This document shows positions 44,151-52,759 of a stretch of DNA of 64,000 bases, piece by piece. Origin of the DNA: Candidatus Flexifilum breve (GTDB lineage: Bacteria > Chloroflexota > Anaerolineae > Aggregatilineales > Phototrophicaceae). The notes under the pieces were generated by a model, which was not told the DNA's origin, did not search any database, and saw nothing but the letters and a program-made list of their open reading frames with translations. Each line of letters opens with the position of its first letter. The stretch's first letter is position 1. The stretch lies in assembly GCA_016717205.1 (NCBI GenBank), contig JADKGC010000001.1:434001-498000 (forward strand). Direction: 5' to 3'. Position numbers and translations under genes: made by a program.

Positions 44151-45433
44151 CTACTCAACGCTCTGCCAGTAGGCTTCGAGTTCCGCCGCCAGCGCAGCGC
44201 GGTCAATCTGACCCACGACATACTTCTGCATCGAGGCGCCCATCGCCTGCCAGCCGCCCGCCGGATACAGGTTGTTCATCCACTGGAGGCTCAGGCCATC
44301 GGCAGCGTACTGCAGAATCTGCTGCGACATCGCGTCCTGCGGCTGAATTTCGAAGGTGTCGTAGACGGGCAGGAAGTTGAAGCGATTCACCCAGAAGTCC
44401 TGACCAACCGGGTCGGTGACGAACCAGTTCAGGAAGTCGATGGCGCCCGCCTGCTCTTCCGGCGAGGACTGCGCGCAGTCGATCACGAGGTTCGACGGCA
44501 CACCAATCGAAATCGCGGTGTTGCCGTAGGTGGCCGCATCATCGCTCACGGGGACGGGCAGGATGCCGAAGTCAACATCCGGGTTCATTTCGAACAGGTT
44601 CGGCAGTGCCCAGTTGCCCATGAACCAGAACCAACATCGCCCAAGCCCAGCGCCAGCACACCGTCATCGTAGGTGGGAGCTAACGGCGAGGGCGCGTTCT
44701 GGTTGTACTGCATCAGCAGGTCGAGCGTGTCCGCCCAGCCGTTGAAAACTTCGTTGTTGGCGAGGTCCGAGCTGCCATCCTTCAGCGCGTCGATGAAGGC
44801 CACGCGTTCCGCCGCATCCGCCGACTGGTCGGTGAACAGGACGTTGGTGAAGTGCGCGCCGAGCGACCAATCGAGACCGGAGAGATGGATGGCCGCCTGC
44901 GTGCTGTCGAGCGCATCAACCGCCGCCAGCAGTTCCGCCAGCGCCGACCGGGTGGTGATGGTCGCGGGGTCAAACGTGCCACCGACCGCTTCGTCGAGAA
45001 CTGCCTGATTGTAGAGCAGACCGAAGGCTTCGATGGTGATCGGCATGCCGTACACCTTACCGTCGATGGTCACATCCGACTGCGTGCCGGGGAAGGCGTG
45101 CTGCGAGAACGTCGTGTCGGTGACATCGCACAGCGTATCCTTGAACAGGCCGAATTCTTGCCCCATGTTGTTGATGGTTGGCATGTTGCCCGAGGCCGAC
45201 AGCGACGTCATCATCTGCACCGGGTCGCCATCCCGCGGGATCACCACCACTTCATACTGCGTCTGAGCCGCATTGTAGGCGGCGACCGCTTCGGTGAACG
45301 GTTCGGCGATTTCCGGCTTGATGGTGCCGAGGATCGTCACCTGCACGCGATCCTGAGCCTGAACAGCGGCGACGCTCAAGGTGAGCAGCAGAATGAACAG
45401 AACGAATACCGTACGACGTACATTATTGGTCAT
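44151..45433 (-). pseudogene. Family-1 sugar-binding protein (alpha-glucoside operon), frame broken by one base
   Basis: The ATG at 45433 follows GAAAGGCAATCTG; the signal peptide ends AAVQAQ. The first frame runs to GVLALGLGDVGSGSWATGH and stops near 44585. The remaining protein (MGNWALPNLFEMNPDVDFG..., to 44151) is in another frame. Inserting one base near 44633 gives ...LGLGDVWFWFMGNWALPN..., the normal core of this family, and a total of about 427 residues. Both parts are intact and the operon around it looks functional, so a missing base in the assembly is likely. Probable ligand: malto- or other alpha-gluco-oligosaccharides, from the GH13 neighbour. Confidence 0.88.
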
Positions 45434-45507
45434 CAGATTGCCTTTCAAAAAATCCTGGTTCGATGCAAGACCTAAACAGAAAACCGACTTCAAACTGACG
45501 TATGTGG

Positions 45508-47217
45508 CTACGTGCCGCCTGCGCCGAGTTTGAATACCACACTCTCATAGGCATTGAGAGCCACCGCAGCAAGCGCCACAGCGTCCGGACGCTGCAGCGT
45601 GCTGGAGAGCACACAGTGAGCTTGATCTGCCAGTTCGGACAGATCGAGGATGGGGGAGCCGCTGCCGAAATTGATCGCGATCAGCAGGCGCTCGTCGCCA
45701 AACGTGCGGACGTAGGCGAGGACATCACCCGTCTCCTCTAAAAATCGGATGCTGCCTACACGCAGCGCGCGGGAGTCACGCCGCAGGTGCAGCAGCGTGG
45801 TATAGAACGTGAGCGTAGAGTCGGGCGCCGCCGCCTGAACCGCGACATTGATCGTGCTGCGGTTCTCATTGACGGGCAGCCACGGCTCGACCGTGTCCGG
45901 CGTGAAACCAGCGTGTTGGCTGGCGTCCCACTGCATCGGCGTCCGGTTCGGGTCGCGCCCCGGATACGTGTCGGGATCGATCAGCCCGGCTGTATCTACC
46001 CGCTTTTCCAGCGGAATAAACATGTCGCACATGGCGATCTCATCGCCGTAGTACAGAATCGGCGAGCCGAGCAGCGTGAGCAGCAGTACGGCAATCGAGC
46101 GGTGCTGCTCGTAGCCATAGCGCGTGATCAGGCGTTTGTCATCATGGTTGCTGAAGACAAAGTGCGGCGTCGCGCCGGGCGGAAGTCCCGCATAGAACTC
46201 CAGCAGGCATTGGCGCATCGCTGCGGCCTGCCACGGCGTATGCAGCGGCAGCACAATCATCGGCAGGTGGATTTCGTCGAGATCCGCTCCGTAGAACTCC
46301 GCCAGTTCCGGCGCTTTGAGCGTGCCCGTCTCCCCGATCAGCACGCGCTCGCCGGGATACGACTCCAACACCCGGCGCACATTTTGCAGCAGCGGATGCA
46401 GTTCCGGCTGGTTATTGACGTGGACGTGATATTGCACGAGATCGCCGCCCGTCGCGTTGGTGACGACGGGCATGTCGGGAAAATCCGCATGCTTGATCAG
46501 GAAGTTGATGGCATCCAACCGGAAGCCATCAATGCCCTTGTCCAACCAGAAGCGCAGCACGTCATCGACGGCCGCAATGACTTCGGGATTGCGCCAGTTC
46601 AAATCGGGCTGGCGGTCGAGGAACAGGTGCAGGTAGTACTGCTGGGTGGTTTCATCCCACGCCCACGCACTGCCGCCGAAGAAGGTCGTCCAGTTGTTGG
46701 GCGGTGATCCATCCGGCTGGGCATCGCGCCAGATATACCAGTCGCGCTTGGGGTTGGTCCGCGAACTGCGTGATTCGGCAAACCACGGGTGCGCATCCGA
46801 CGTGTGATTGAGCACCATGTCGATGACGATGCGGATATCGCGGTCATGCGCCGCCTGCAGCAAGCGATCAAAATCGGCCATCGTGCCGAAGGACGGATCG
46901 ACGGCGGTATAGTCGGCCACATCGTAGCCGAAATCCGCCATCGGGCTGGGGTAAAACGGCGTGATCCACAGCGCGTCGACGCCAAGCTGCTGCAAATAGG
47001 GCAAGCGCTGTTCAATGCCGCGCAAATCGCCAATGCCATCGCCATTCGAGTCCTGAAAGCTGCGAATGTAGACTTCGTAGAAGACCGCCGACCGCCACCA
47101 CGCCGTAGACGGGTGAGCATCCGTTGGAGCTTCGAAGACTTGTGCATCGGCATCTAGGTGAACTAACATCGGTTCTCGTCCCATTTCAGTTTTGCAATCG
47201 ATTGCAAGACTCGGCAT
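45508..47217 (-). CDS. GH13 alpha-glucosidase / oligo-1,6-glucosidase type
   Basis: 569 residues from the ATG at 47217, chosen for CGGAGC 8 bases upstream; ATGs at 47184 and 47169 are alternatives. GH13 regions are clear: DMVLNHTS (region I), GFRLDAINF with nucleophile Asp235, IGETGTL with acid Glu296, and SNHDDKR with Asp359. The N-terminal FYEVYIRSFQDSNGDGIGDL is typical of oligo-1,6-glucosidases and trehalose-cleaving relatives. Cytoplasmic, and acts on imported alpha-glucosides. A LacI operator copy overlaps the start region, within codons 4-9 if 47217 is used. Confidence 0.93.
   Translation of the reverse strand: MPSLAIDCKTEMGREPMLVHLDADAQVFEAPTDAHPSTAWWRSAVFYEVYIRSFQDSNGDGIGDLRGIEQRLPYLQQLGVDALWITPFYPSPMADFGYDVADYTAVDPSFGTMADFDRLLQAAHDRDIRIVIDMVLNHTSDAHPWFAESRSSRTNPKRDWYIWRDAQPDGSPPNNWTTFFGGSAWAWDETTQQYYLHLFLDRQPDLNWRNPEVIAAVDDVLRFWLDKGIDGFRLDAINFLIKHADFPDMPVVTNATGGDLVQYHVHVNNQPELHPLLQNVRRVLESYPGERVLIGETGTLKAPELAEFYGADLDEIHLPMIVLPLHTPWQAAAMRQCLLEFYAGLPPGATPHFVFSNHDDKRLITRYGYEQHRSIAVLLLTLLGSPILYYGDEIAMCDMFIPLEKRVDTAGLIDPDTYPGRDPNRTPMQWDASQHAGFTPDTVEPWLPVNENRSTINVAVQAAAPDSTLTFYTTLLHLRRDSRALRVGSIRFLEETGDVLAYVRTFGDERLLIAINFGSGSPILDLSELADQAHCVLSSTLQRPDAVALAAVALNAYESVVFKLGAGGT
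47192..47207. promoter_or_regulatory. LacI-type operator O1
   Basis: Perfect 16-bp palindrome TTGCAATCGATTGCAA with the central CG typical of LacI-family operators. It overlaps the beginning of the GH13 gene. Its centre is 112 bp from operator O2. Confidence 0.85.
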
Positions 47218-47254
47218 AAAACTGCTCCGGCGAACATTCAAAAACTACGTCAGC

Positions 47255-47268
47255 GTGACTACAGTCAC
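47255..47268. promoter_or_regulatory. Inverted repeat between O1 and O2
   Basis: GTGACT-AC-AGTCAC, perfect 6-bp arms with a 2-base centre, in the GH13 upstream region between the two LacI operators. It could be a site for a second regulator; nothing else supports this. Confidence 0.35.
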
Positions 47269-47303
47269 TGAAACGACCAAATACACTCAACAAATCGTCG
47301 AAA

Positions 47304-47319
47304 TTGCAATCGATTGCAA
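47304..47319. promoter_or_regulatory. LacI-type operator O2
   Basis: Identical 16-bp palindrome TTGCAATCGATTGCAA, 17 bases after the lacI-family stop and upstream of the GH13 gene. Confidence 0.88.
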
Positions 47320-47335
47320 ATCGTCGCAAATAATC

Positions 47336-48355
47336 TTACAGCGCGGCACCGCACGACCGCCGAACGATAATTTTCCCCTCGATCACTTGGGTGGCCGCTT
47401 TCTTTCCATCGATGAGCTGCATCAAGCTCTCGACCAGCAGTTTCGCCCCGAGACCCCGGATTTCCTGACTCACCGTCGTCAAGGGCACCGCTCCCGTTTC
47501 CCCAACTGAACTGTTGTCAAAACCGACGATGGCGACATCTTCCGGAATTGACCGACCGAGTTCGCGCAGGGTTTCCATGACGACGAGCGCCATCGCGTCA
47601 CCGCTGCTGACGAAAATCGCGTCAGCGTCCGGCGCTTGCCGCAAAAGCTGCTGCGTCGCTCCGACCCCGGCTGCCGGGTTCCAATCCGTGCTCACAACCA
47701 GCGCCGGGTCAAGCGGGAGGCCCGCAGTCCGCAGCGCTTCCTGATACCCTTGCAAACGGTTGGCTGCTTCGGTCGTCGCCTTGACATGGTCATGCGTCGT
47801 GATCAAGGCGATGCGCCGCCGCCCCAAGCGCAGCAGATGTTCCACCGCTTCGCGGGAGAGCGCCCAGTTATCAATGCCCACGGTGCAGTATTTCTGTCCC
47901 GGAAACGGCGGCCCCCACACGGCGAGCGGCACGTCTTCCGGCACACTGTTCAGGTTCGGATAATCGCCATGACCTAACTGGATAAAACCATCGACCAGAC
48001 CGGAACGCAGATAGCGTTCGCTGATGGTGCGATCCTGAATGAGCAGCAGGTCGTAGCCATTGTTGCGCAGTTCGCAGCCCACCGACCCGATGAATTCCAG
48101 AATGAACGGGTTGGTGAGTGTCGCCGCATCGCTGGTCTCAATCGGAATGACCACCGCGACGATGAAACTCTTTTTGAGGCGAAAATTGCGCGCGCCCAGA
48201 TGAATCTGGTAGTTATGATCCCGCGCGATGCTCTGAATTCGCTGTTTGGTTTCGTCATTGATGAGCGGGCTGTCGTTCAACGCGCGTGACACCGTTGAGG
48301 TGGACACCCCAGTCATTTTTGCAATATCAGCTAAAGTCAGTTTTGGTTTCGCCAT
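47336..48355 (-). CDS. LacI-family transcriptional repressor
   Basis: 339 residues from the ATG at 48355. N-terminal helix-turn-helix LTLADIAKMTGVSTSTVSRA and hinge region, then the type-1 periplasmic-binding-like effector domain (VDGFIQLGHGDYPNLNS, RRRIALITTHDH, FVSSGDAMALVVMETLRELG, VAIVGFDNSSVGETG). Three copies of one 16-bp palindrome flank this gene and its downstream neighbour, so it very likely controls itself and the GH13/transport operon. Its own start lies 5 bases from operator O3, with no clear ribosome-binding site. Confidence 0.95.
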   Translation of the reverse strand: MAKPKLTLADIAKMTGVSTSTVSRALNDSPLINDETKQRIQSIARDHNYQIHLGARNFRLKKSFIVAVVIPIETSDAATLTNPFILEFIGSVGCELRNNGYDLLLIQDRTISERYLRSGLVDGFIQLGHGDYPNLNSVPEDVPLAVWGPPFPGQKYCTVGIDNWALSREAVEHLLRLGRRRIALITTHDHVKATTEAANRLQGYQEALRTAGLPLDPALVVSTDWNPAAGVGATQQLLRQAPDADAIFVSSGDAMALVVMETLRELGRSIPEDVAIVGFDNSSVGETGAVPLTTVSQEIRGLGAKLLVESLMQLIDGKKAATQVIEGKIIVRRSCGAAL

Positions 48356-48360
48356 TATAA

Positions 48361-48376
48361 TTGCAATCGATTGCAT
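48361..48376. promoter_or_regulatory. LacI-type operator O3
   Basis: TTGCAATCGATTGCAT, 15 of 16 bases identical to O1 and O2, immediately upstream of the repressor ATG. It indicates autorepression. Confidence 0.85.
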
Positions 48377-48462
48377 ATGACTTTCGCTAAAGTTATCACG
48401 CTTTTTTGAGTGAGTCAATAGCGGTGGACATTACAACGCGAAAACTGTGCAGACTGTACGAA

Positions 48463-49485
48463 TCACTGCGGCGCGGGCTGCTCATCCCGGGTGGGGCCTG
48501 CCACCAATGGGCGTCCGTCTTCCCATTCCAGCCGATCCAGCCACACCTGCCGGGTCGACGTCAGCGCGCCACCATCCGTCACCTGCCACACGTGATACAC
48601 GAGCCACGTCTCGCCTACATCATCCGTGATGATCGTTTGATGTCCGGGTCCGACGACCAGCGGTCGGCTGTCCAGATCGCTCGCCAGAATCGGGTTCTCT
48701 TCGGCGTCCGTGCACGGACCGACCGGGGTTTCACACACGGCATAGCCGACGGCGTAAGCCTCGCCCGAGTAAGCGTTGCCCGAATAGAACAGATAGTACT
48801 GATCGTCGTGCCGCCACAATGTCGGCGCTTCGATCACCCGCCCTTCCCACAACTCATCATTGCGCACGAGACCTACTGGGTCACCGATCAGTTCGGTCGC
48901 ATCCGCTGACAGCGCCTGTACGTAAATATAGGTCGCCATCATGCAGCAGTTGCCATCATTCTTCCAATACAGGTACAGCGATCCATCCACATCCCGGAAC
49001 GGACTCGGATCGATAGAACCGCCTTCGCGCGTCTGGCAGATGATTGGCCCGTCGTTGGTATCGCGAAACGGCCCGGTCGGGCTGGTGCTCGTCGCCTGAC
49101 CAATGCACTGCTTCCCCGTCGAGCGATCCCGTGCGGTGTAGAACAGCACATACTCGTCCGCGCTCAGCGCCAGCACTTCCGGCGCCCACACGTCGGCGCG
49201 ATTCAGATTGACCCACCGGGGCAGCGCGGGCAGCGCATCGCGTCCCACCTGCCAGTTGACGAGATCCGTCGAGGTCGCATACGGCACATTGCGGCTGTTT
49301 GAATTGGTGGAATAGGCATAGTAAACGTCGTCCACTTCCAGAATGAACGGGTCGGGGAAGTTGGCGGAAATAACGGGATCCTGGAACGTGTCCTCGTCAT
49401 CCGACTGCGCGGCGAGCGGGACAGCCAGCCCCAAGAGCAGGCACAGCACCCCTAAAAGCCAGCCTATCACGCTGTAAACGGTCAT
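48463..49485 (-). CDS. Secreted GH43-family glycosidase (arabinanase/xylosidase fold)
   Basis: 340 residues with a signal peptide (VLCLLLGLAVPLAAQ). Five-bladed beta-propeller signature of GH43: catalytic base Asp45 in NFPDPF, pKa-modulating Asp159 in GGSIDPSPF, and acid Glu219 in RVIEAPTL, plus RADVWAPEVL and VGPGHQTII. It probably cleaves arabinose- or xylose-containing side chains outside the cell. It ends the ArsR-like/CUT1 operon, 4 bases after the MalG-type gene. Confidence 0.93.
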   Translation of the reverse strand: MTVYSVIGWLLGVLCLLLGLAVPLAAQSDDEDTFQDPVISANFPDPFILEVDDVYYAYSTNSNSRNVPYATSTDLVNWQVGRDALPALPRWVNLNRADVWAPEVLALSADEYVLFYTARDRSTGKQCIGQATSTSPTGPFRDTNDGPIICQTREGGSIDPSPFRDVDGSLYLYWKNDGNCCMMATYIYVQALSADATELIGDPVGLVRNDELWEGRVIEAPTLWRHDDQYYLFYSGNAYSGEAYAVGYAVCETPVGPCTDAEENPILASDLDSRPLVVGPGHQTIITDDVGETWLVYHVWQVTDGGALTSTRQVWLDRLEWEDGRPLVAGPTRDEQPAPQ

Positions 49486-49489
49486 GGAT

Positions 49490-50371
49490 CTACCCTTTCA
49501 ACCCGGTGGTCTGCACGCTTTCGACGATATAGCGCTGCAAGAGCAGGTACAGTATCAGCACGGGAATCGACGTTATGACGGCGCCCGCCATCATCTGGCC
49601 GTACTCCGATGTATAGGCGCCTTGCAGCGTCCGCAGACCGGGCGGCAGCGTCAGCAGCGTGCGATCTTTCAGGACGAGCAGCGGCCACAGGAAGTCATTC
49701 CACGCCCCGAGGAACGTGATGATCCCGAGCGTGGCCAACGCTGGCTTCGCTAGCGGCAGTGCAATCAGCATGAAGGTCTGCAGGCGGGTCGCGCCGTCAA
49801 TGAAGGCGGCCTCTTCCAGCTCGCGCGGCAGCGACTCGAAGAACTGGCGCATGAAGAATACGCCGAACACGCCCGACAGCGCCGGGAGCACCACCCCCGC
49901 ATAGTTATTGAGCAGCCCCAGTGAGGTCACCGTCAGAAAGTTCGGCACAAGGAACATCACGCCGGGGAGAAACAGCGTCGCCAGCAGCAGCCCAAACAGG
50001 ATCCGTTTGCCGGGAAACTCCATCCGCGCATAGGCATACGCCGCAATCGAATCGATCGCCAGAATCAGCACGGTGATGATCGAAGCGACCAGCACGCTGT
50101 TCAAAAACCAGCGTGTGATGGGCAGGCTCGGGTTTTCCAGAATGCTCTGGTAGTTATCCAACGTGAAGGTGCGCGGAATCCAGAAGATTTGCGGGAGAAA
50201 CCACTCCGACTTCGGCTTAAACGAGGTCGATAAACCCCACAACAGCGGCAATATGATCAGCAAGGCAATTACAGTGAGCAGCGCATAGATCAGTATGCGC
50301 GGGATGAGCTGATTGGGCGGTCGCTTGCGACCCGAATAGGTGGGCGTTTCCGTCTGAGCATTCACAGTCAT
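49490..50371 (-). CDS. Sugar ABC permease, MalG type (GH43 operon)
   Basis: 293 residues from the second of two ATGs (50371; first at 50374), better spaced from GCGAGG. Helix 1 lies near 27-47. The EAA loop is PRELEEAAFIDGATRLQTFM, and the C-terminus QRYIVESVQTTGLKG is typical MalG. It is 4 bases before the GH43 gene and 14 bases after the MalF-type gene. Confidence 0.92.
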   Translation of the reverse strand: MTVNAQTETPTYSGRKRPPNQLIPRILIYALLTVIALLIILPLLWGLSTSFKPKSEWFLPQIFWIPRTFTLDNYQSILENPSLPITRWFLNSVLVASIITVLILAIDSIAAYAYARMEFPGKRILFGLLLATLFLPGVMFLVPNFLTVTSLGLLNNYAGVVLPALSGVFGVFFMRQFFESLPRELEEAAFIDGATRLQTFMLIALPLAKPALATLGIITFLGAWNDFLWPLLVLKDRTLLTLPPGLRTLQGAYTSEYGQMMAGAVITSIPVLILYLLLQRYIVESVQTTGLKG

Positions 50372-50385
50372 CATGCACCTCGCTT

Positions 50386-51261
50386 TTATTCGCGCGTTCG
50401 GAACAGGCGGAAATTGAAATAGGAGATCACGATCATGATGGTCGCCACGACAAACGACATCGCCGCGCCGCTGCCCATCCGATTGCGGACAAAGCTCTCC
50501 GTGTAGATGCGCAGCATGATCGGCTCGGTCGACCCACCGCCGCCGGATTGCGCGGGACCACCCCCGGTCATAAACAGCGGCTGCGCGAACAGGGTGAACC
50601 ACGCGATGATCGTGATGATGATGATGAACACCAGCACGGGCCGCAGTTGGGGAATCGTGATGAACCGGAAGCGCTGCCACCACGTCGCCCCATCAATCGA
50701 GGCCGCCTCATACAGTGCCACCGGAATGTTTTGCAGCGCCGCGAGGATAATGATCATGTTGAAGCCGCTCGTCCACCACACCGTGACGATCAGAATCGCG
50801 TACCACGCCCACGGCATGGTCGAAAGCCAGCGCGGCTGATCCAGCCCTAAGGCGCGTAGATAGTAATTCAGCAGCCCACCCTGACTCTGAAACACCCAGA
50901 AGCCGAGCAGCCCCACCACCGCCGAGGACAACACCCACGGCGCAAAGTAGATCGCCCGGTAGATGTTCTTGCCGGGCAGGTTCGCGTTGAGGAGCATCGC
51001 CAAGAACAGCGGGATCACGATCAGGAGCGGCACGCTCAGGACGACGAACTCCCCGGTATTGATCAGCGAGTTCCAAAAAACGGGGTATTCAACCGTACCG
51101 GGCGTAAACAGATTGGTGTAATTGCCCAGGCCGACGAAACGCGTGGCCGTCGGGCGCAAAATGTCATATTCAAACAGGCTGATGACCAAACCCAAGCCGA
51201 ATGGAAACCCGGCAAAAATGAGGAAGAAGATCAGATGCGGCAGCACAAACAGGTACGGCAC
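50386..51261 (-). CDS. Sugar ABC permease, MalF type (GH43 operon), N-terminus uncertain
   Basis: 291 residues if started at the GTG at 51261, which begins directly at helix 1 (MPYLFVLPHLIFFLIFAGFP). The EAA loop is VALYEAASIDGATWWQRFRF. Upstream in frame the codons read ...TVRKRRFDAVPYLFVLP, a normal MalF lead-in, but they contain no start codon. A good start (AAGGGA then ATG at 51331) exists 70 bases upstream in the wrong frame. One extra base between 51261 and 51331 would explain this. Confidence 0.88.
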   Translation of the reverse strand: MPYLFVLPHLIFFLIFAGFPFGLGLVISLFEYDILRPTATRFVGLGNYTNLFTPGTVEYPVFWNSLINTGEFVVLSVPLLIVIPLFLAMLLNANLPGKNIYRAIYFAPWVLSSAVVGLLGFWVFQSQGGLLNYYLRALGLDQPRWLSTMPWAWYAILIVTVWWTSGFNMIIILAALQNIPVALYEAASIDGATWWQRFRFITIPQLRPVLVFIIIITIIAWFTLFAQPLFMTGGGPAQSGGGGSTEPIMLRIYTESFVRNRMGSGAAMSFVVATIMIVISYFNFRLFRTRE

Positions 51262-51379
51262 CGCGTCGAAGCGGCGTTTGCGAACTGTGAGCGGGGCTGC
51301 TGTGGCTGGAGTTTCCGACCGAAACCGCCATAGATCGGGTCCCTTCTAATGAGTGGAGGGGTCTTTTTCGGAAAGCGGT

Positions 51380-51415
51380 CCAGCGGGTTGAGATGGAGCC
51401 ACCTCAACCCACTGG
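51380..51415 (-). terminator. Intercistronic hairpin after binding-protein gene
   Basis: Nearly perfect 17-bp inverted repeat (51380-51396 with 51399-51415) with two mismatches, between the binding-protein stop (51431) and the MalF gene. The loop is very small, so the top pairs must open in RNA. Confidence 0.6.
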
Positions 51416-51430
51416 GCTATGCATTTCCGT

Positions 51431-52720
51431 TTAGGATGAGGGCGCTTCACCGAACGTCGCGCGGTTCTGCTCCAAAATCTGATTGGCGCGTTCCGCGGCG
51501 TTGTCGAGTTCCGCTTGGATGTCGGTCGCGTTGCCGTTCATCAGCGCGCTGACCGCTTCGTCGAGCGGGCCATAAGCATCGGTGATGCCCGGCACGGACG
51601 GCGGGAAGAACACGTAGTCCGCCGACCCCGCGGCGATATCGGCCTGCGGCTGAACTTCCGCGAATTCGTCGCTTTCACGTACGACGTTATTCGCCGGGAG
51701 CTGACCAGCGCGCGCCCACGTCACCGAGTTGTCGAGCAAGTAGCTGATGAAGATGCCCGCAGCCGTATCAACGCACGGATCCTCGGCGGCCTGCGTCGGC
51801 AGCGTGAGCTGATGCGAGCCCGCCCAGACTGCCATATTCGGGCCGATCTGCGGCACGGCCATCGCCCGACTGCCGAAGAAAACGCCTTCGCCCGTGACGT
51901 TGGTCGTCTGCCAGATGCCATTCCAGATCATGCCGACGGTGCCGCCCTTAAACGAATTGAGCTCGGCATCCACTTCGAGATTGGGCTGCGAATAGCCCGC
52001 TTGCGCGTCGAGCAGCCACTGCATGGCCTGCACCCCGGCTTCGCTGTTCCACGCCGCTTCCGTGCCATCTTCGTTAAAGGACGTGCCGCCGAATTGGTAC
52101 AGCAGCATTTCGAAGATCTGGCGGATGGGGAAACCCGCCGTCAGCATGAAGCCGTTGTTATCGCCGCTGGTCAGGGCCGCCGCCATTTCGGCGAACGCTT
52201 CACCCGTCATTGGCGCATCTGTGAAGCCTCCCTGTTCGAGCAGGTCCGTGTTCACAAACATCGTCATTGGGTGGATGTCCAACGGCACGGCATAGCGCGA
52301 ACCGTTGACCTCGCCCGCGTTCCACACCGCTTCCGGGAAATCCGCGCCATTGATGCCCACCTGTTCGACGATATCGTCCATGGGGCGCAGAATGTTGCGG
52401 TAGACCTGCGTCGCGATCTGGTCAGCGTGGACAATCGCCACGTCCGGCAGCGTGCCGGAAGCCGCCGCCGTGCTGAGCTGGGTGTAATACTCGCTCTGCG
52501 TGGTCATCGCCACTTGAATATTCGGGTGTTCGCTGTTAAAGGCGTCGACGAGCTGCCCCATGAACGGGCCGTCGGGTCCGGTGAAGGGATTCCAGTAGTC
52601 GAGGGTCACGGTACTGCACTCTTCGGGCAGTTGCATGCCCCCGTCGTCTTGCGCGAGGGTTGGTGTGGCCATTAAGGCCAGCAGGCCAAGCAGAATCAAC
52701 ATAAGCGTACGTTTGGACAT
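51431..52720 (-). CDS. Family-1 extracellular sugar-binding protein (GH43 operon)
   Basis: 429 residues from the ATG at 52720 (AGGAG upstream). Signal peptide ends TPTLAQ. CUT1 binding-protein motifs: VTLDYWNPFTGPDGPFMGQL, LVDAFNSEHPNIQVAM, YAVPLDIHPMTMFVNTDLLE and GTVGMIWNGIW. The GH43 enzyme of the same operon suggests arabino- or xylo-oligosaccharides as ligand (inference). Confidence 0.92.
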   Translation of the reverse strand: MSKRTLMLILLGLLALMATPTLAQDDGGMQLPEECSTVTLDYWNPFTGPDGPFMGQLVDAFNSEHPNIQVAMTTQSEYYTQLSTAAASGTLPDVAIVHADQIATQVYRNILRPMDDIVEQVGINGADFPEAVWNAGEVNGSRYAVPLDIHPMTMFVNTDLLEQGGFTDAPMTGEAFAEMAAALTSGDNNGFMLTAGFPIRQIFEMLLYQFGGTSFNEDGTEAAWNSEAGVQAMQWLLDAQAGYSQPNLEVDAELNSFKGGTVGMIWNGIWQTTNVTGEGVFFGSRAMAVPQIGPNMAVWAGSHQLTLPTQAAEDPCVDTAAGIFISYLLDNSVTWARAGQLPANNVVRESDEFAEVQPQADIAAGSADYVFFPPSVPGITDAYGPLDEAVSALMNGNATDIQAELDNAAERANQILEQNRATFGEAPSS

Positions 52721-52759
52721 TTCAGCTGTGCTCCTAGTAACCTATTCGGCAGCAGGTAG

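Noticed and set aside
47255..47268. Inverted repeat as a second LacI operator
   Set aside because: GTGACTACAGTCAC differs in sequence and spacing from the three TTGCAATCGATTGCAA copies and lacks the central CG.
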